Source: Phenylobacterium kunshanense
Lineage (GTDB): Bacteria > Pseudomonadota > Alphaproteobacteria > Caulobacterales > Caulobacteraceae
Direction of reading: 5' to 3'
NCBI RefSeq assembly: GCF_003254525.1
Contig: NZ_QFYS01000009.1
Coordinates: 112,611 to 176,610 of the forward strand
DNA length: 64,000 nucleotides
Shown one piece after another: positions 1 through 8,676 of the stretch. The position numbers were made by a program, and so were the translations under genes. The notes beneath the pieces are model-generated. The model was not told the DNA's origin, searched no databases, and saw only the letters and a list, made by a program, of their open reading frames with translations. Position 1 is the first letter of the stretch, and every line of letters begins with the position of its first letter.

Positions 1-2
1 TT

Positions 3-347
3 GTGCAGGCCAACGTCAAGCCGGCGGCGGTTTGGGCGAAGATGACCTCGCCGCGCTCCTGCGCCTGTCCGATCGAGCAGCGCGTCACGGACTATCTGGT
101 CGCCACCGGCAAGCTGGCCATTCCGTTCTATGAGCTCGAGAAGGCGGGGGGCCTCGCGCCCGGCGATCCCCGAGGGCCGGCCTTCGCCACCGACCGGATC
201 GCGGTCGGCGCCTCGGAGCTGCGCGATGTGATCGCCGAGGCCTGGCGGGCCAGCGAGAACAGCAAGGTCGGCTGGAGGCCGGTGGCCGTGAAGGACGTGC
301 TGGCGGGCAAGGTCGACCCTTATCCCGCGCTCTACGGCATCGACTGA
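3..347 (+). CDS. Hypothetical protein, possibly the 3' part of a longer gene
   Basis: The frame is open from the first bases of the window and ends in a TGA that shares bases with the ATG of the next gene (TGATG), which supports real, coupled translation. A GTG at position 3 could be the start, but the gene may equally begin to the left of the window. The 114 residues have no signal peptide or membrane segment. A Cys-x-Cys (SCACPIEQ) lies near the N-terminus and the C-terminal half is rich in Trp, Val and Ala. I do not recognise the family. Its only functional clue is the tight linkage to a Nudix hydrolase and folD. Confidence 0.55.
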   Translation: MQANVKPAAVWAKMTSPRSCACPIEQRVTDYLVATGKLAIPFYELEKAGGLAPGDPRGPAFATDRIAVGASELRDVIAEAWRASENSKVGWRPVAVKDVLAGKVDPYPALYGID

Positions 348-808
348 TGGCGGTCCCGCAGTTCGGCCAGCCGCCCGAGGGCCTGGCGCCGCCGGACCGT
401 CCCGCCGCCTTTTGCGTGATCGAAAGGGACGGCCTCATCGCGCTGGTCGAGGTCGAGTGGGGGGGGCGTGGCCTGTTGCTGCATCTACCCGGCGGCGGGC
501 TGGACGAGGGCGAGACCGAGGCCGACGCGGCGATCCGGGAATGCGGCGAGGAGGCTGGCCTGGATGTCGTCCTGGACGAGACGCCTTTCGTGCGCGCCGA
601 CCACTATTTCCTGCACCACGATCGGGTGATCCGGAACACGCGCGGGGCCTTCTTCGCGGGGCGCGTGGCGGCCGAGGATCCAGCGCTGAAGACCGAGGCG
701 GACCACAACCTCGTCTGGATGGACCCGCAGGAGGCGGTCGTACGGCTGGAGCGCGAGTCCCACGCCTGGGCAGTGGCGGCGTGGCTGAGATTGCGCGCGC
801 GAGCCTGA
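347..808 (+). CDS. Nudix hydrolase
   Basis: A 153-residue Nudix-fold pyrophosphohydrolase, a family that cleaves nucleoside diphosphates linked to another moiety in the cytoplasm. The Nudix box is complete: G50, E56, R64-E65, E68-E69 and G71 fall in the G-x5-E-x7-REU-x-EE-x-GU spacing, so the metal-binding helix should be active. Domain length is normal for a single-domain member. The ATG overlaps the stop of the preceding gene and the TGA lies 17 bases before folD, so the three genes probably share a transcript. The sequence does not show which substrate is used; ADP-ribose, NADH and oxidised nucleotides are all possible. Confidence 0.88.
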   Translation: MAVPQFGQPPEGLAPPDRPAAFCVIERDGLIALVEVEWGGRGLLLHLPGGGLDEGETEADAAIRECGEEAGLDVVLDETPFVRADHYFLHHDRVIRNTRGAFFAGRVAAEDPALKTEADHNLVWMDPQEAVVRLERESHAWAVAAWLRLRARA

Positions 809-825
809 GGCTCTACAGGCGCGCC

Positions 826-1719
826 ATGACAGCGAAGATCATCGAAGGCCTGCCCGTCGCCGAACGCCTGCGCGCCGAGGTGACGGCCGAGGTCGCGCGC
901 CTGCGGGCCGAACATGGACTGCAGCCGGGGCTGGCGGTGGTGCTGGTCGGCGAGGACCCTGCCAGCCAGGCCTATGTGAAGTCCAAGGGCGAGCAGTCGC
1001 TGGCGGCCGGAATGCATTCCGTGACCCACCGACTGCCGGCCGACACGAAGCAGGACGAGCTGCTCCGGCTGATCGCCGACCTGAACGCCGACCCGCTGAT
1101 CCACGGCATCCTGGTGCAACTGCCGCTGCCGAAGCACCTGGACGAGAAGCCGGTGATCGACGCTATCGATCCCGACAAGGACGTCGACGGGCTGCATGTG
1201 GTCAATGCCGGGCGCCTGGTGGCCGGACTGCCGGCGCTGACGGCCTGCACGCCGGTGGGCTGCATGGTGCTGCTGCGCGACACCCTGGGCGACCTGACCG
1301 GCAAGCATGCGGTGGTGGTCGGCCGCTCGCGCCTGGTGGGCAAGCCGATCGGCCAGCTCCTCCTGGCGGCGAACTGCACCGTGACCATGGCGCATTCCAA
1401 GACGGTGGACCTGCCGGCCGTGTGCCGCAGCGCCGACATCCTGGTGGCGGCGGTGGGCCAGCCGCGGATGATCCGTGGCGACTGGATCAAGCCGGGCGCC
1501 TGCGTCATCGACGTGGGCATCAACCGTGTGCCGTTCGACAACCCGGAACAGGCGGCTCTGGGAAAGACCAAGCTGGTCGGCGACGTGAACTACAAGGAAG
1601 CGGTCCAGGTGGCGGGCTCGATCACCCCGGTGCCGAAGGGCGTGGGCCCCATGACCGTGGCTTGTCTGTTGCAGAACACGGTCACCGCCGCCAAGCGGAT
1701 CGCCGGGATCGACAGCTAG
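826..1719 (+). CDS. folD: Bifunctional methylenetetrahydrofolate dehydrogenase/cyclohydrolase
   Basis: FolD interconverts 5,10-methylene-THF, methenyl-THF and 10-formyl-THF with NADP, supplying one-carbon units for purines and formyl-Met. The 297-residue length is typical. The catalytic YVKSK motif has Y50 and K54 exactly where characterised FolD enzymes carry them, and D121 lies in DVDGLH. The nucleotide-binding GRSRLVGKP and the C-terminal [11 protein letters not shown] are present; the latter differs from the usual PGGVGPMT by Lys for Gly. An open frame runs upstream to position 412 inside the Nudix gene, but homology begins at the ATG at 826, just after the Nudix stop. Confidence 0.95.
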   Translation: MTAKIIEGLPVAERLRAEVTAEVARLRAEHGLQPGLAVVLVGEDPASQAYVKSKGEQSLAAGMHSVTHRLPADTKQDELLRLIADLNADPLIHGILVQLPLPKHLDEKPVIDAIDPDKDVDGLHVVNAGRLVAGLPALTACTPVGCMVLLRDTLGDLTGKHAVVVGRSRLVGKPIGQLLLAANCTVTMAHSKTVDLPAVCRSADILVAAVGQPRMIRGDWIKPGACVIDVGINRVPFDNPEQAALGKTKLVGDVNYKEAVQVAGSITPVPKGVGPMTVACLLQNTVTAAKRIAGIDS

Positions 1720-1726
1720 GGCCGGA

Positions 1727-2515
1727 TCAGCCGGTGGCGGCGTAGATCATGATGCCCGTGGCCACCGACAGGTTCAGGCTGTCGGCGCGGCCACGCATGG
1801 GGATCTTCACATTGACGTCGCAGAGGGCGGCAAGGTCGGGCGTCAGGCCCTGCTGCTCGTTGCCCATCAGGATCAGGGCCGGCTTGCGATAGGCGGCCTT
1901 GCGATGGTCGACCTCGGCCGTCAGCAGGGTGCCGACCACCGAGCCGGTCCAGCCGGCCCGCCAGGCGGCGAACTCGGCCTCTGTGGCGCGGGCGAGGGGC
2001 ACGGCGAAGATCGAGCCCATGGTCGCGCGCACCGCCTCGACCGAATAGGGATCGCAGCACTCCCCCACCAGGACCAGGGCGCCGCAGCCGGCGGAGTCGG
2101 CGGTGCGGATGATGGTCCCGAGGTTGCCAGGGTCGCGGACGCGGTGGAGGGCGACCACGCATTCGGCGGCGCCGGGCTTCACGTCCTTCAGATCGATGAA
2201 CGCCTGCGGGAAGACTCCGACGACGGCCTGCGGGTTCTCGCGGCGGGAGACCTTGGCAAGGATGTCGTGAGTGACCTCGATCACCTGGCCGCCCGCGGCG
2301 AGGGTGGCCTGCACCGCCTTCTTCATCATCGGATGGGCGGCGGCGTCGGGGCCGTGCATCAGGATCTTCGGCGCGTGGCCGGTGTCGATGCCCTCGATGA
2401 CGTTCTTGAGGCCCTCGGCGACGAAGAGACCGGTTTCGTCCCGCTCCTTGCGCATGTGCAGGGCGCGGACGGCCTTCACCGTCGGGTTGGAGAGGGAGGT
2501 GATGCGCGCGTTCAT
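1727..2515 (-). CDS. TrmH/SpoU-family RNA 2'-O-methyltransferase
   Basis: A 262-residue SPOUT methyltransferase that transfers a methyl group from SAM to a ribose 2'-OH of tRNA or rRNA. The three SPOUT motifs are visible: DPGNLGTIIRTADSAG (motif 1, with the Asn and Arg), the central VLVGECCDPYSVEAVRATMG, and LILMGNEQQGL followed by IPMRGRADSLNLSVA (motif 3, the knot). A short N-terminal substrate-binding domain (ITSLSNPTVKAVRAL) matches the 23S rRNA-type subgroup. The ATG at 2515 overlaps the stop of the upstream methyltransferase by four bases. The exact modified nucleotide cannot be told from sequence. Confidence 0.88.
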   Translation of the reverse strand: MNARITSLSNPTVKAVRALHMRKERDETGLFVAEGLKNVIEGIDTGHAPKILMHGPDAAAHPMMKKAVQATLAAGGQVIEVTHDILAKVSRRENPQAVVGVFPQAFIDLKDVKPGAAECVVALHRVRDPGNLGTIIRTADSAGCGALVLVGECCDPYSVEAVRATMGSIFAVPLARATEAEFAAWRAGWTGSVVGTLLTAEVDHRKAAYRKPALILMGNEQQGLTPDLAALCDVNVKIPMRGRADSLNLSVATGIMIYAATG

Positions 2516-3405
2516 GCCGACCAGCGGGCGTAGAAGCTCATGCCGATGGCGCGGTCGCCGCGGTCTTCCATCAGCGCCAGCTCGCCCCACTCGATGCGCC
2601 CGGCGCGGGCGGCCAGCTTTTCGGCCAGCAGGCCTGCGAGGGCGGCGCCAGATATCCGCTCGGCGTAGGCGTTGAGCACCAGGAACCGGGCGTTATCCGA
2701 CAGCAGCTCGGCGCAGAGGCCGGCCAGCTCGGGCAGGTCCTCGAAGAGGCGCCAGACCTGGCCGTCGGGGCCGCGGCCGTACTTCGGCGGGTCTAGGATG
2801 ATCCCCTCATACTTCGAGCCGCGGCGAACTTCGCGCTGGACGTACTTGCGCGCATCCTCGGTGATCCAGCGGACGGGGCGGTCGGCGAGGCCGGACAGCT
2901 CGGAGTTCTCGCGCGCCCAGGCCACCGCCTTCTTGGAGGCGTCCACATGGGTCACGGCGGCGCCCGCGGCGGCCATCACCAGGCTGGCGACCCCGGTGTA
3001 GCCGAAGAGGTTCAGCACCCGCGGCTGGGCGGCGGCGCGCACCTGCTGGTCGAGCCAGGCCCAGTTGGCGGCCTGCTCGGGGAAAAAGGCGAGGTGGCGG
3101 AAGGCGGTGAAGCGCCCGTGGAATTTTACCCCGCCCCAGCCGAGCGGCCAGGTTTCCCTGGGTTTTCCACGGAAGCGCCAGCGGCCGGCGTCCTCCTCGT
3201 CGGTGGGGTCGAACACCGCGTCGGCGGCGTCCCAGGCGCTCTGCGGCAGGCGCGGGGTCCAGAGGCACTGAGGCTCGGGCCGGACCACCTTGTACGGGCC
3301 ATAGCGCTCCAGCTTGCGACCGCCGCCGGAGTCCAGCAGGGCGTAGTCACTCCACCCGGAGGTGCGCATGACCTGCGATTCCTCGGCGACGTGCGGCCCG
3401 TTCAT
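2512..3405 (-). CDS. Class I SAM-dependent RNA methyltransferase (RlmI/RlmK-like core)
   Basis: A 297-residue Rossmann methyltransferase. The SAM-binding motif I reads VLNLFGYTGVASL, followed by an acidic VDASKKAVAWARENSEL and a DPPKYGRG motif. The LNLFGYTG plus DPPKYGRG combination is typical of the RlmI/RlmK rRNA cytosine or guanine methyltransferase family rather than DNA enzymes. No PUA domain is visible at the N-terminus, so the protein is shorter than E. coli RlmI. It is translationally coupled to the downstream TrmH-family gene, making a two-gene RNA modification operon. A start at Met13 is an alternative. Confidence 0.82.
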   Translation of the reverse strand: MNGPHVAEESQVMRTSGWSDYALLDSGGGRKLERYGPYKVVRPEPQCLWTPRLPQSAWDAADAVFDPTDEEDAGRWRFRGKPRETWPLGWGGVKFHGRFTAFRHLAFFPEQAANWAWLDQQVRAAAQPRVLNLFGYTGVASLVMAAAGAAVTHVDASKKAVAWARENSELSGLADRPVRWITEDARKYVQREVRRGSKYEGIILDPPKYGRGPDGQVWRLFEDLPELAGLCAELLSDNARFLVLNAYAERISGAALAGLLAEKLAARAGRIEWGELALMEDRGDRAIGMSFYARWSA

Positions 3406-3529
3406 GCCGGCCCCTTACGCGGAGAGTGGCGCGCCCGTCCACCCCGCAGACGCCAGCCTGCAGACAAGGACTTGTCACAGTTACGGAATTGCGGTCCGCT
3501 AGACGCTGCTTTGGGATTGGGGAGAGTCC

Positions 3530-4165
3530 ATGAGCGCAGTAGCGCCCGCGACGCGGAAGACCGCGCGCAAGGCGAAGGGTGACGGCCACCTCCGTCGGGC
3601 CGAGATTCTCGACGCGGCGGAGCGTATCTTCGTCGCCGAGGGCTATGACGGCGCGACCATCCGCAAGATCGCGGACGAGGTCGGCGTGTCGTCCACCGCC
3701 CTTTACATGCACTTCGCCGACAAGGCCGGCATCCTGCACGAGATCGTGGGGGGCGCCCTCAGTCAGCTTCTGGCCAGCAACACCGAGATCGCGGGCAAGC
3801 CGCTGGACGCGGTGGTGCGCACTCGCATGATGCTGGACGCCTACATGCGCTGGGGGCTCGAACACCCCAACGCCTATCAGCTTGTCTATTGCTCCCGGGG
3901 TCCGGTATCGAGCGACCCCACCCCGGAGCGCACCTCGGACCTGAGCAGCCAATGCTACGAAGCCTTCTCAGGGGTGGTGCGCGAGGTGGCGGCCAGCGGC
4001 CGGCTGCGGACCGGCAGCGCCGACTCGGCGGCCCAGGCGCTGTGGATGGCGTGCCACGGCGTGGTGGCGCTGATCATCAGCCGTCCGACCTTCGAGTGGA
4101 CCGATCACGAGGAACTGATGCGGATCACCCTCGACGGCATGCTGCACGGGCTGGTCATCGACTAG
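3530..4165 (+). CDS. TetR/AcrR-family transcriptional regulator
   Basis: A 211-residue repressor-type protein. The N-terminal helix-turn-helix is clear (RRAEILDAAERIF, then ATIRKIADEVGVSSTALYMHF, about residues 24-66), followed by a helical ligand-binding domain containing a TetR_C-like WMACHGVVALI segment. A strong ribosome site (GGGGAGAG) sits 5-6 bases before the ATG. The gene starts a plus-strand run continuing into a BtuFCD-type importer, whose first gene appears to begin inside its 3' end. It could therefore autoregulate that operon; ligand and operator are unknown. Confidence 0.9.
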   Translation: MSAVAPATRKTARKAKGDGHLRRAEILDAAERIFVAEGYDGATIRKIADEVGVSSTALYMHFADKAGILHEIVGGALSQLLASNTEIAGKPLDAVVRTRMMLDAYMRWGLEHPNAYQLVYCSRGPVSSDPTPERTSDLSSQCYEAFSGVVREVAASGRLRTGSADSAAQALWMACHGVVALIISRPTFEWTDHEELMRITLDGMLHGLVID

Positions 4166-4968
4166 CGGCGATCGCCGTAGCTGCCTCCATCTCGCCGACG
4201 GCGGCGCAGGCCGCCCCGCGTGTGCTGTCCCTGGACCAGTGCGCGGACCAGTATGTCCTGGCGTTGAGCCCACGCGCGTCGATCGTGGGACTTTCGACGC
4301 GGGCCGATGACGCAGATTCCCGGATGAGGGCGCTGGCGCGCGGTCTACCGAAGCGGCGCGTGGACCTGGAAACCGCGCTGGCCACGCGGCCGGATGTGGT
4401 CGTCCGCTACTGGGGCGGCGATCCGCGACTGGTCGGAGCGCTGGAGCAGCGGGGCGTGCGTGTGGTCACGATCGCCGAGGCTAACGAATTCAGTCAGGTG
4501 CGGGCCAACATCCGTCGCGTCGCTGCGGCGTTGGGCCAGACGCCTGCGGGAGAGCTTCTGGTGGCGGGGGTGGACCGACGGCTTGCCGGGGCGGCCGGCG
4601 CCTGGCGTGGGACGCGCGCCCTGTACCTGACGCCAGGCGGCGTGACCGCCGGCCCGGGGACCCTGGTGGATGCGGTCATGCGCGCCGCCGGGCTCTCCAA
4701 CGCGGAGGCGCGGCCGGGCTACCAGACGGTCTCCCTCGAGCAGCTGGCGCTGGACCCGCCGCAGGCGGCGGTGCTGGGCTTCTTCGACACATTCCAGCTC
4801 GCGGGAGACAGTTGGGGCATGGGGCGCCATCGTGTCCTCCAGCGCGTCGCGCAGGAACGCGCCGTGGCGAGCCTGCCGGGCTCGATGCTCGGCTGTCCCG
4901 ACTGGGGGGCCGCCGAGGCGGTCGAAGCCCTCGCCGCGGCTGCTCCGTCCCGGCGCATCGTGCGATGA
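4096..4968 (+). CDS. ABC transporter periplasmic substrate-binding protein (BtuF/FhuD-like)
   Basis: The mature domain reads as a class III binding protein for cobalamin, heme or Fe(III)-siderophores: [16 protein letters not shown], then [10 protein letters not shown], a central [10 protein letters not shown], and a C-terminal lobe with [15 protein letters not shown] hydrophobic stretch ([17 protein letters not shown]) ending in an AQA/AP cleavage site precedes it. The start is odd: no ATG or TTG exists near the signal peptide. The nearest in-frame start is the GTG at 4096, which lies inside the tetR coding region. Its stop overlaps the permease ATG (ATGA). No TonB receptor is adjacent, so substrate assignment stays open. 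Confidence 0.75.
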   Translation: MDRSRGTDADHPRRHAARAGHRLAAIAVAASISPTAAQAAPRVLSLDQCADQYVLALSPRASIVGLSTRADDADSRMRALARGLPKRRVDLETALATRPDVVVRYWGGDPRLVGALEQRGVRVVTIAEANEFSQVRANIRRVAAALGQTPAGELLVAGVDRRLAGAAGAWRGTRALYLTPGGVTAGPGTLVDAVMRAAGLSNAEARPGYQTVSLEQLALDPPQAAVLGFFDTFQLAGDSWGMGRHRVLQRVAQERAVASLPGSMLGCPDWGAAEAVEALAAAAPSRRIVR

Positions 4969-5951
4969 GGCCCTGGATCCTGAACGCCGCCCTGGGGGCG
5001 ACCGCGATCGGGCTGGCGGCAGCGGGTCTCATGCTCGGCGAGACCGCGCTCTCCGTGGCCCAGTTCGCGGAGGCGTTCGCCGACCCCGCGTCGGGCCCGC
5101 ACGAGATCCTGTTCGACATCCGCCTGCCGCGCACGGTTGCGGCCCTGGTGGTGGGTGCGGCCCTGGGCCTGGCGGGGGCGGTGATGCAGGGCCTGTTGCG
5201 AAATCCGCTCGCCGACCCGGGCGTGCTGGGGGTCTCCGGCGGCGCCGGGCTGGGCGCGGCGCTGGCGATCTCCCTGGGCCTCGCGGCGCGTCCCGGGGCC
5301 GTCGAAGCAGCGGCCCTGGGGGCGGCGCTCCTGGTCGGCGCGGCGCTGACCTGGCTGGCGGCACGGTTCCGGGAGCCGGAGACGCTCATCCTGTTCGGTG
5401 TGGCGCTGTCGGCCTTCCTGGGAGCCTTGACCTCGCTCGTGTTCAACTTCGCGCCGTCGCCGGTGACCCTCGCCGAGGTGTTCGCCTGGCTGCTGGGCTC
5501 GGTGGCCAACCGCGACTGGGACGATATCGGCCGGCAACTCCCCGCCATGGCCGTCGGCGCGGCCCTCTGCCTCTACGCAGCCCGCGGTCTGGTGATGCTG
5601 ACCCTGGGGGACGAGGCGGCGGCGCTGTCGGGCCTGCCCATGCGCCGGATGCGGGCGGCTGCGGTGGCAGGGGCGTCCCTGCTGACCGGCGCGGCGGTGG
5701 CCTTGGCCGGCATCGTCGGCTTCGTGGGCCTGGCGGCGCCGCATCTCGTCCGCGCCGGCGCAGGCGGCGATCCCGGGCGCGTGCTTTTGCCGTCAGCCCT
5801 CGCCGGCGCCGTGCTGCTGGGCGCGGCGGACATCGGTGCGCGGATCCTGCCGACGGACATCGAGTTGAAGCTGGGAGTGATGACGGCCCTGGCCGGTGCG
5901 CCGCTGTTCGCGCTGATCGCCTGGCGCGCGGCGCGGAGCTGGCGGGGATGA
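4965..5951 (+). CDS. FecCD/BtuC-family ABC transporter permease
   Basis: A 328-residue polytopic inner-membrane protein with the hydrophobic pattern of the FecCD/BtuC family (about nine to ten helices). Family landmarks are [39 protein letters not shown] near the N-terminus (first half of this stretch spans residues about 47-66), WLLGS in the middle, and [15 protein letters not shown], the loop contacting the ATPase. It would form the transmembrane channel for the substrate delivered by the upstream binding protein. The ATG overlaps the preceding TGA and the gene ends overlapping the ATPase start. Confidence 0.92.
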   Translation: MRPWILNAALGATAIGLAAAGLMLGETALSVAQFAEAFADPASGPHEILFDIRLPRTVAALVVGAALGLAGAVMQGLLRNPLADPGVLGVSGGAGLGAALAISLGLAARPGAVEAAALGAALLVGAALTWLAARFREPETLILFGVALSAFLGALTSLVFNFAPSPVTLAEVFAWLLGSVANRDWDDIGRQLPAMAVGAALCLYAARGLVMLTLGDEAAALSGLPMRRMRAAAVAGASLLTGAAVALAGIVGFVGLAAPHLVRAGAGGDPGRVLLPSALAGAVLLGAADIGARILPTDIELKLGVMTALAGAPLFALIAWRAARSWRG

Positions 5952-6709
5952 GCGTGCTCGCGGTCCACGACGCCAGTGTCCGCCGCGCCGGGCGGCAGGT
6001 GCTGGAGGGCGCCAGCCTCTCGGCACAGGCCGGCGAGGTCGTGGGGATCGTCGGGCCGAACGGCGCGGGCAAGACCACCCTGCTGCGGGCGGTGCTCGGC
6101 CTGGTGCGGTTGGAGCGCGGGCGGGCGGAGTTGGCGGGCCGTGACGTCGCGCGACTGTCCGATCCAGAGCGTGCGCGGCTGGCCGCCTACCTTCCGCAGG
6201 AGCGGCATGTGGGCTGGAACATGAGCGCAGCGCGCGTGGCCGGGCTGGGCGCCCTGGACGTTCCGGCGGCGACCGCGCGGCAGCGGGCCGTTGCGGCGCT
6301 CGCGCGGGTGGGGCTTGCCGGGCTGGAGGAGCGGGGGGTGCTCGAGATGTCGGGCGGCGAGCGGGCGCGCGTGCTGCTCGCGCGGCTGCTGGCGACGGCT
6401 GCGCCGCTGATCGTCGCCGACGAACCCGTCGCCGGTCTGGACCCTGACGCTCAGCTTCTCGCGCTGGATCTGTTCCGCGAGGAGGCGGTGCGCGGAGCGG
6501 CGGTGCTGGTCACCCTGCACGACCTCAGCCTGGCCGCGCGATACTGCGATCGCCTGGTGGTGCTGGCGGGCGGACGCGTCGTGGCGGATGACGCGCCGGC
6601 CGATGCGCTACGGCCTGAGGTCCTGCGAGAGGCCTTCGGCCTTGCGGGGCGGTTGGAAAGCTCGGCCGAAGGGCCGATGCTGGTGGCTCGACGGGGGAGG
6701 GACCGATGA
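5948..6709 (+). CDS. ABC transporter ATP-binding protein (BtuD/FecE-like)
   Basis: A 253-residue ATPase subunit. Walker A is GPNGAGKTT (residues about 37-45), the signature motif appears as LEMSGGERARVLLARLL, Walker B as LIVADEPVAGLD and the switch His as TLHDLS. It energises the FecCD-type permease encoded immediately upstream. The open frame extends far upstream through the permease and binding-protein genes but that is an out-of-frame shadow; homology begins at the ATG at 5948, which overlaps the permease stop by four bases. Confidence 0.93.
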   Translation: MSVLAVHDASVRRAGRQVLEGASLSAQAGEVVGIVGPNGAGKTTLLRAVLGLVRLERGRAELAGRDVARLSDPERARLAAYLPQERHVGWNMSAARVAGLGALDVPAATARQRAVAALARVGLAGLEERGVLEMSGGERARVLLARLLATAAPLIVADEPVAGLDPDAQLLALDLFREEAVRGAAVLVTLHDLSLAARYCDRLVVLAGGRVVADDAPADALRPEVLREAFGLAGRLESSAEGPMLVARRGRDR

Positions 6710-7074
6710 CATTCGCCAGATGGGTGTTCACGATCGGCGGGATCTGGGGCGTGATCATCATCGCCCCGCTGTTCTTCATGGAAAGCAGCCTTGCCGCCAT
6801 GACGGGGCCCTTCAGCCATCCCGACACCTACTATGGCTTCGCAGCCTCCACCCTGGCGTGGCAGTTCGGCTACCTGCTGATCGGCCGCGACCCCGTCCGC
6901 TACCGGCCGTTCATGCTCATCGGGGCGTTCGGCAAGGCGGTGTTCTTTGGCGCCTGCTGGACGCTGGCGATCCTGGGCCGGGTCCAGCCCATCGTGGCCT
7001 GGGCCGTGACCCCCGACATCATCCTGGCGATCCTGTTCGTCGTCGCCTGGTGGCGGACGCGCACGGCCGGATAG
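6706..7074 (+). CDS. Small membrane protein, conserved hypothetical
   Basis: A 122-residue protein with four predicted membrane segments: FTIGGIWGVIIIAPLFFM, TLAWQFGYLLIG, FMLIGAFGKAVFFGACWTL, and IILAILFVVAWW. There is no signal peptidase site. The ATG overlaps the stop of the ABC ATPase gene, so it is the last member of that operon, and it ends only four bases from the convergent lipoprotein gene. I do not recognise a characterised family; it could be an accessory membrane component or simply co-transcribed. Confidence 0.75.
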   Translation: MTFARWVFTIGGIWGVIIIAPLFFMESSLAAMTGPFSHPDTYYGFAASTLAWQFGYLLIGRDPVRYRPFMLIGAFGKAVFFGACWTLAILGRVQPIVAWAVTPDIILAILFVVAWWRTRTAG

Positions 7075-7078
7075 CAGG

Positions 7079-7708
7079 TCAGGCCGGGCGCGCCTGCTCG
7101 GTGGTCCAGGCGACGATCTGGGCCAGAGTATCCGCGACGGCCTTGTCGTAGGCGGGGACGATCGCCCCGACCCGGTTGGAGCCGGCGGTCACGCGCGCCT
7201 CGAAGATCTTCTCCGCCACCTGGCCGCGATCGGTTCCACGGGTCATGGCGGCGCGAACCCGGACCACGACGGTGGGCGCGGCCTTCGGCCCGCGGTCGTA
7301 GACGGCCTCGAAATTCCGCACGTCGAGCCGCAGGACGTAGTCCGCCGCCGCCGCTTCGCCGCGAGAGATCAGGCGGACGGGGCCGGGGTCGGCGTCGAAC
7401 GCGGCCAGCACAGCCTGGTCCCAGAGGACGGCGGCCGGGGCGACCCAGCGGGTCTCGGCGATATAGGCGACCTTGCCGCCCGTGATCGTGAGCAGCCGGT
7501 CGCCGGCGGCCTCCCGTTGGAACGTCGCATTCGTGCGGAACACGCCGACGGTCCCCTGGGTCGCCTCGGCCGCCTCGGCCGTCGGGGGGTGGCCGAACCG
7601 GTACAGGTGCGCCGGCTTGGTCTTGGGCAGCAGCGAGATGCAGCCCGAGAGCGCGAGGGCAGCCGCGGCGACGGCCACAGCGGCGAGGGAGGATTTCGGT
7701 CGGATCAT
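7079..7708 (-). CDS. ABC-type transport auxiliary lipoprotein (PqiC/LolA-adjacent MCE partner)
   Basis: A 209-residue lipoprotein: signal sequence and lipobox (ALALSGC) at residues about 18-24, then a beta-rich domain ending in an amphipathic helix (KAVADTLAQIVAWTTEQ). This is the auxiliary lipoprotein that accompanies MCE lipid importers in alphaproteobacteria, in the DUF330/PqiC-like group, and probably works at the periplasmic or outer-membrane side of the phospholipid path. It is the last gene of the Mla operon, with its ATG overlapping the stop of the MlaD gene by four bases. Confidence 0.82.
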   Translation of the reverse strand: MIRPKSSLAAVAVAAAALALSGCISLLPKTKPAHLYRFGHPPTAEAAEATQGTVGVFRTNATFQREAAGDRLLTITGGKVAYIAETRWVAPAAVLWDQAVLAAFDADPGPVRLISRGEAAAADYVLRLDVRNFEAVYDRGPKAAPTVVVRVRAAMTRGTDRGQVAEKIFEARVTAGSNRVGAIVPAYDKAVADTLAQIVAWTTEQARPA

Positions 7709-8676
7709 TGGGGAACCTTCACCTCTTCGGCCTTCGGCTTGCCGAGGGCGCCGGTGGGGCTGGACTGGACCTCGTTGACGAGCCGCTCCAGCGACTCGGC
7801 GGCGGTCTGGAGTTGGATGACCGCCGCGGTGATCTGCGGCAGGCCGTTGGTGGCGAACTCGGTGGTCGGCGCCTGGAGGCGGGCGATCATCGAGCGGGCG
7901 TCGGCTGCGGTGGCCCGGGCCTCCTCGGCGGCGTCGGCGATGTTCTTGATCGCGCGTTTGCCGTCGCCGTCGATCACGCCGCGGGTGCTGGCGGACAGCT
8001 TGGCGATCTCGTCGGCGGCGGTGTCGATGCGCTGCAGCGCGCTCTGGGCGTCGGCGATCAGCGCCTTGCGGTCGCGCAGCTCGGCGGTGAAGGCCTGGGT
8101 GTCGGAGAGGGCGGCCGAGAACGTCTTGATGTTCTGATCCGAGAGCACGCGGTTCATCCGGTCGAGCGCTTCGATGGTGCGCGTCAGCACCGTGCCGCCG
8201 CCCTCCAGCAGGTCGGAGATCGTGCTGCGGCGGCTCTGCAGCACCGGGATGCAGGCTGCGCCCAGGCGACGGGGCTGCTTGTCGCACTGGGCCTCCGCAT
8301 AGTCCTTCAGCAGGGCGCGGGTGCTCGAGCCGGAGGCGATCTGGATGTAGTTGAGGCCGGTGATGCCCTGGGGCTCGAGCGTCGCGTAGCTGTCGGTGCG
8401 GATCGGGACATCCTCGGCCACGCGGACACGGGCGATGACGTTCTTCGGGTCGGTCTGGTCGAGGGCGATCTTGGTGACCTCGCCCACCTTGATGCCGTTG
8501 AAGTGGACCTCGCCGCCCTCGTTGAGTCCACGGACGGGCCCCTGGAAGACGACGTCGTACAGGTCGTACTCGGCATTCAGCCGCACGCGGGCGAGCCAGA
8601 TGACGAACACCGTCAGGGCGGCCGCCAGGATCAGCGTCGAGAGCCCCACAAGGGCGTAGTTGGCGTTCCGCTCCAT
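7705..8676 (-). CDS. mlaD: MlaD-family (MCE) substrate-binding protein
   Basis: A 323-residue protein with one N-terminal membrane anchor (ALVGLSTLILAAALTVFVIW), then an MCE domain (YDLYDVVFQGPVRGLNEGGEVHFNGIKVGEV, given here only as the residues about 37-67 stretch) and a long alpha-helical tail (about residues 170-300) rich in Ala, Asp and Leu. MCE proteins form hexamers that pass phospholipids between the inner membrane complex and the outer membrane. The long C-terminal helix resembles tunnel-forming MCE proteins such as those of Rhizobiales more than the short E. coli MlaD. It overlaps the neighbouring lipoprotein gene and abuts the ATPase gene. Confidence 0.9.
   Translation of the reverse strand: MERNANYALVGLSTLILAAALTVFVIWLARVRLNAEYDLYDVVFQGPVRGLNEGGEVHFNGIKVGEVTKIALDQTDPKNVIARVRVAEDVPIRTDSYATLEPQGITGLNYIQIASGSSTRALLKDYAEAQCDKQPRRLGAACIPVLQSRRSTISDLLEGGGTVLTRTIEALDRMNRVLSDQNIKTFSAALSDTQAFTAELRDRKALIADAQSALQRIDTAADEIAKLSASTRGVIDGDGKRAIKNIADAAEEARATAADARSMIARLQAPTTEFATNGLPQITAAVIQLQTAAESLERLVNEVQSSPTGALGKPKAEEVKVPQ

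Noticed and set aside
3406..3529. Cobalamin riboswitch ahead of the BtuFCD-like operon
   Set aside because: The gap is only 124 bases and no B12-box-like conserved segment was seen.
4670..5947. N-terminal 426 codons of a 679-residue frame ahead of the ABC ATPase
   Set aside because: Arg/Gly/Pro-rich shadow of the binding-protein and permease genes in another frame; homology starts only at 5948.
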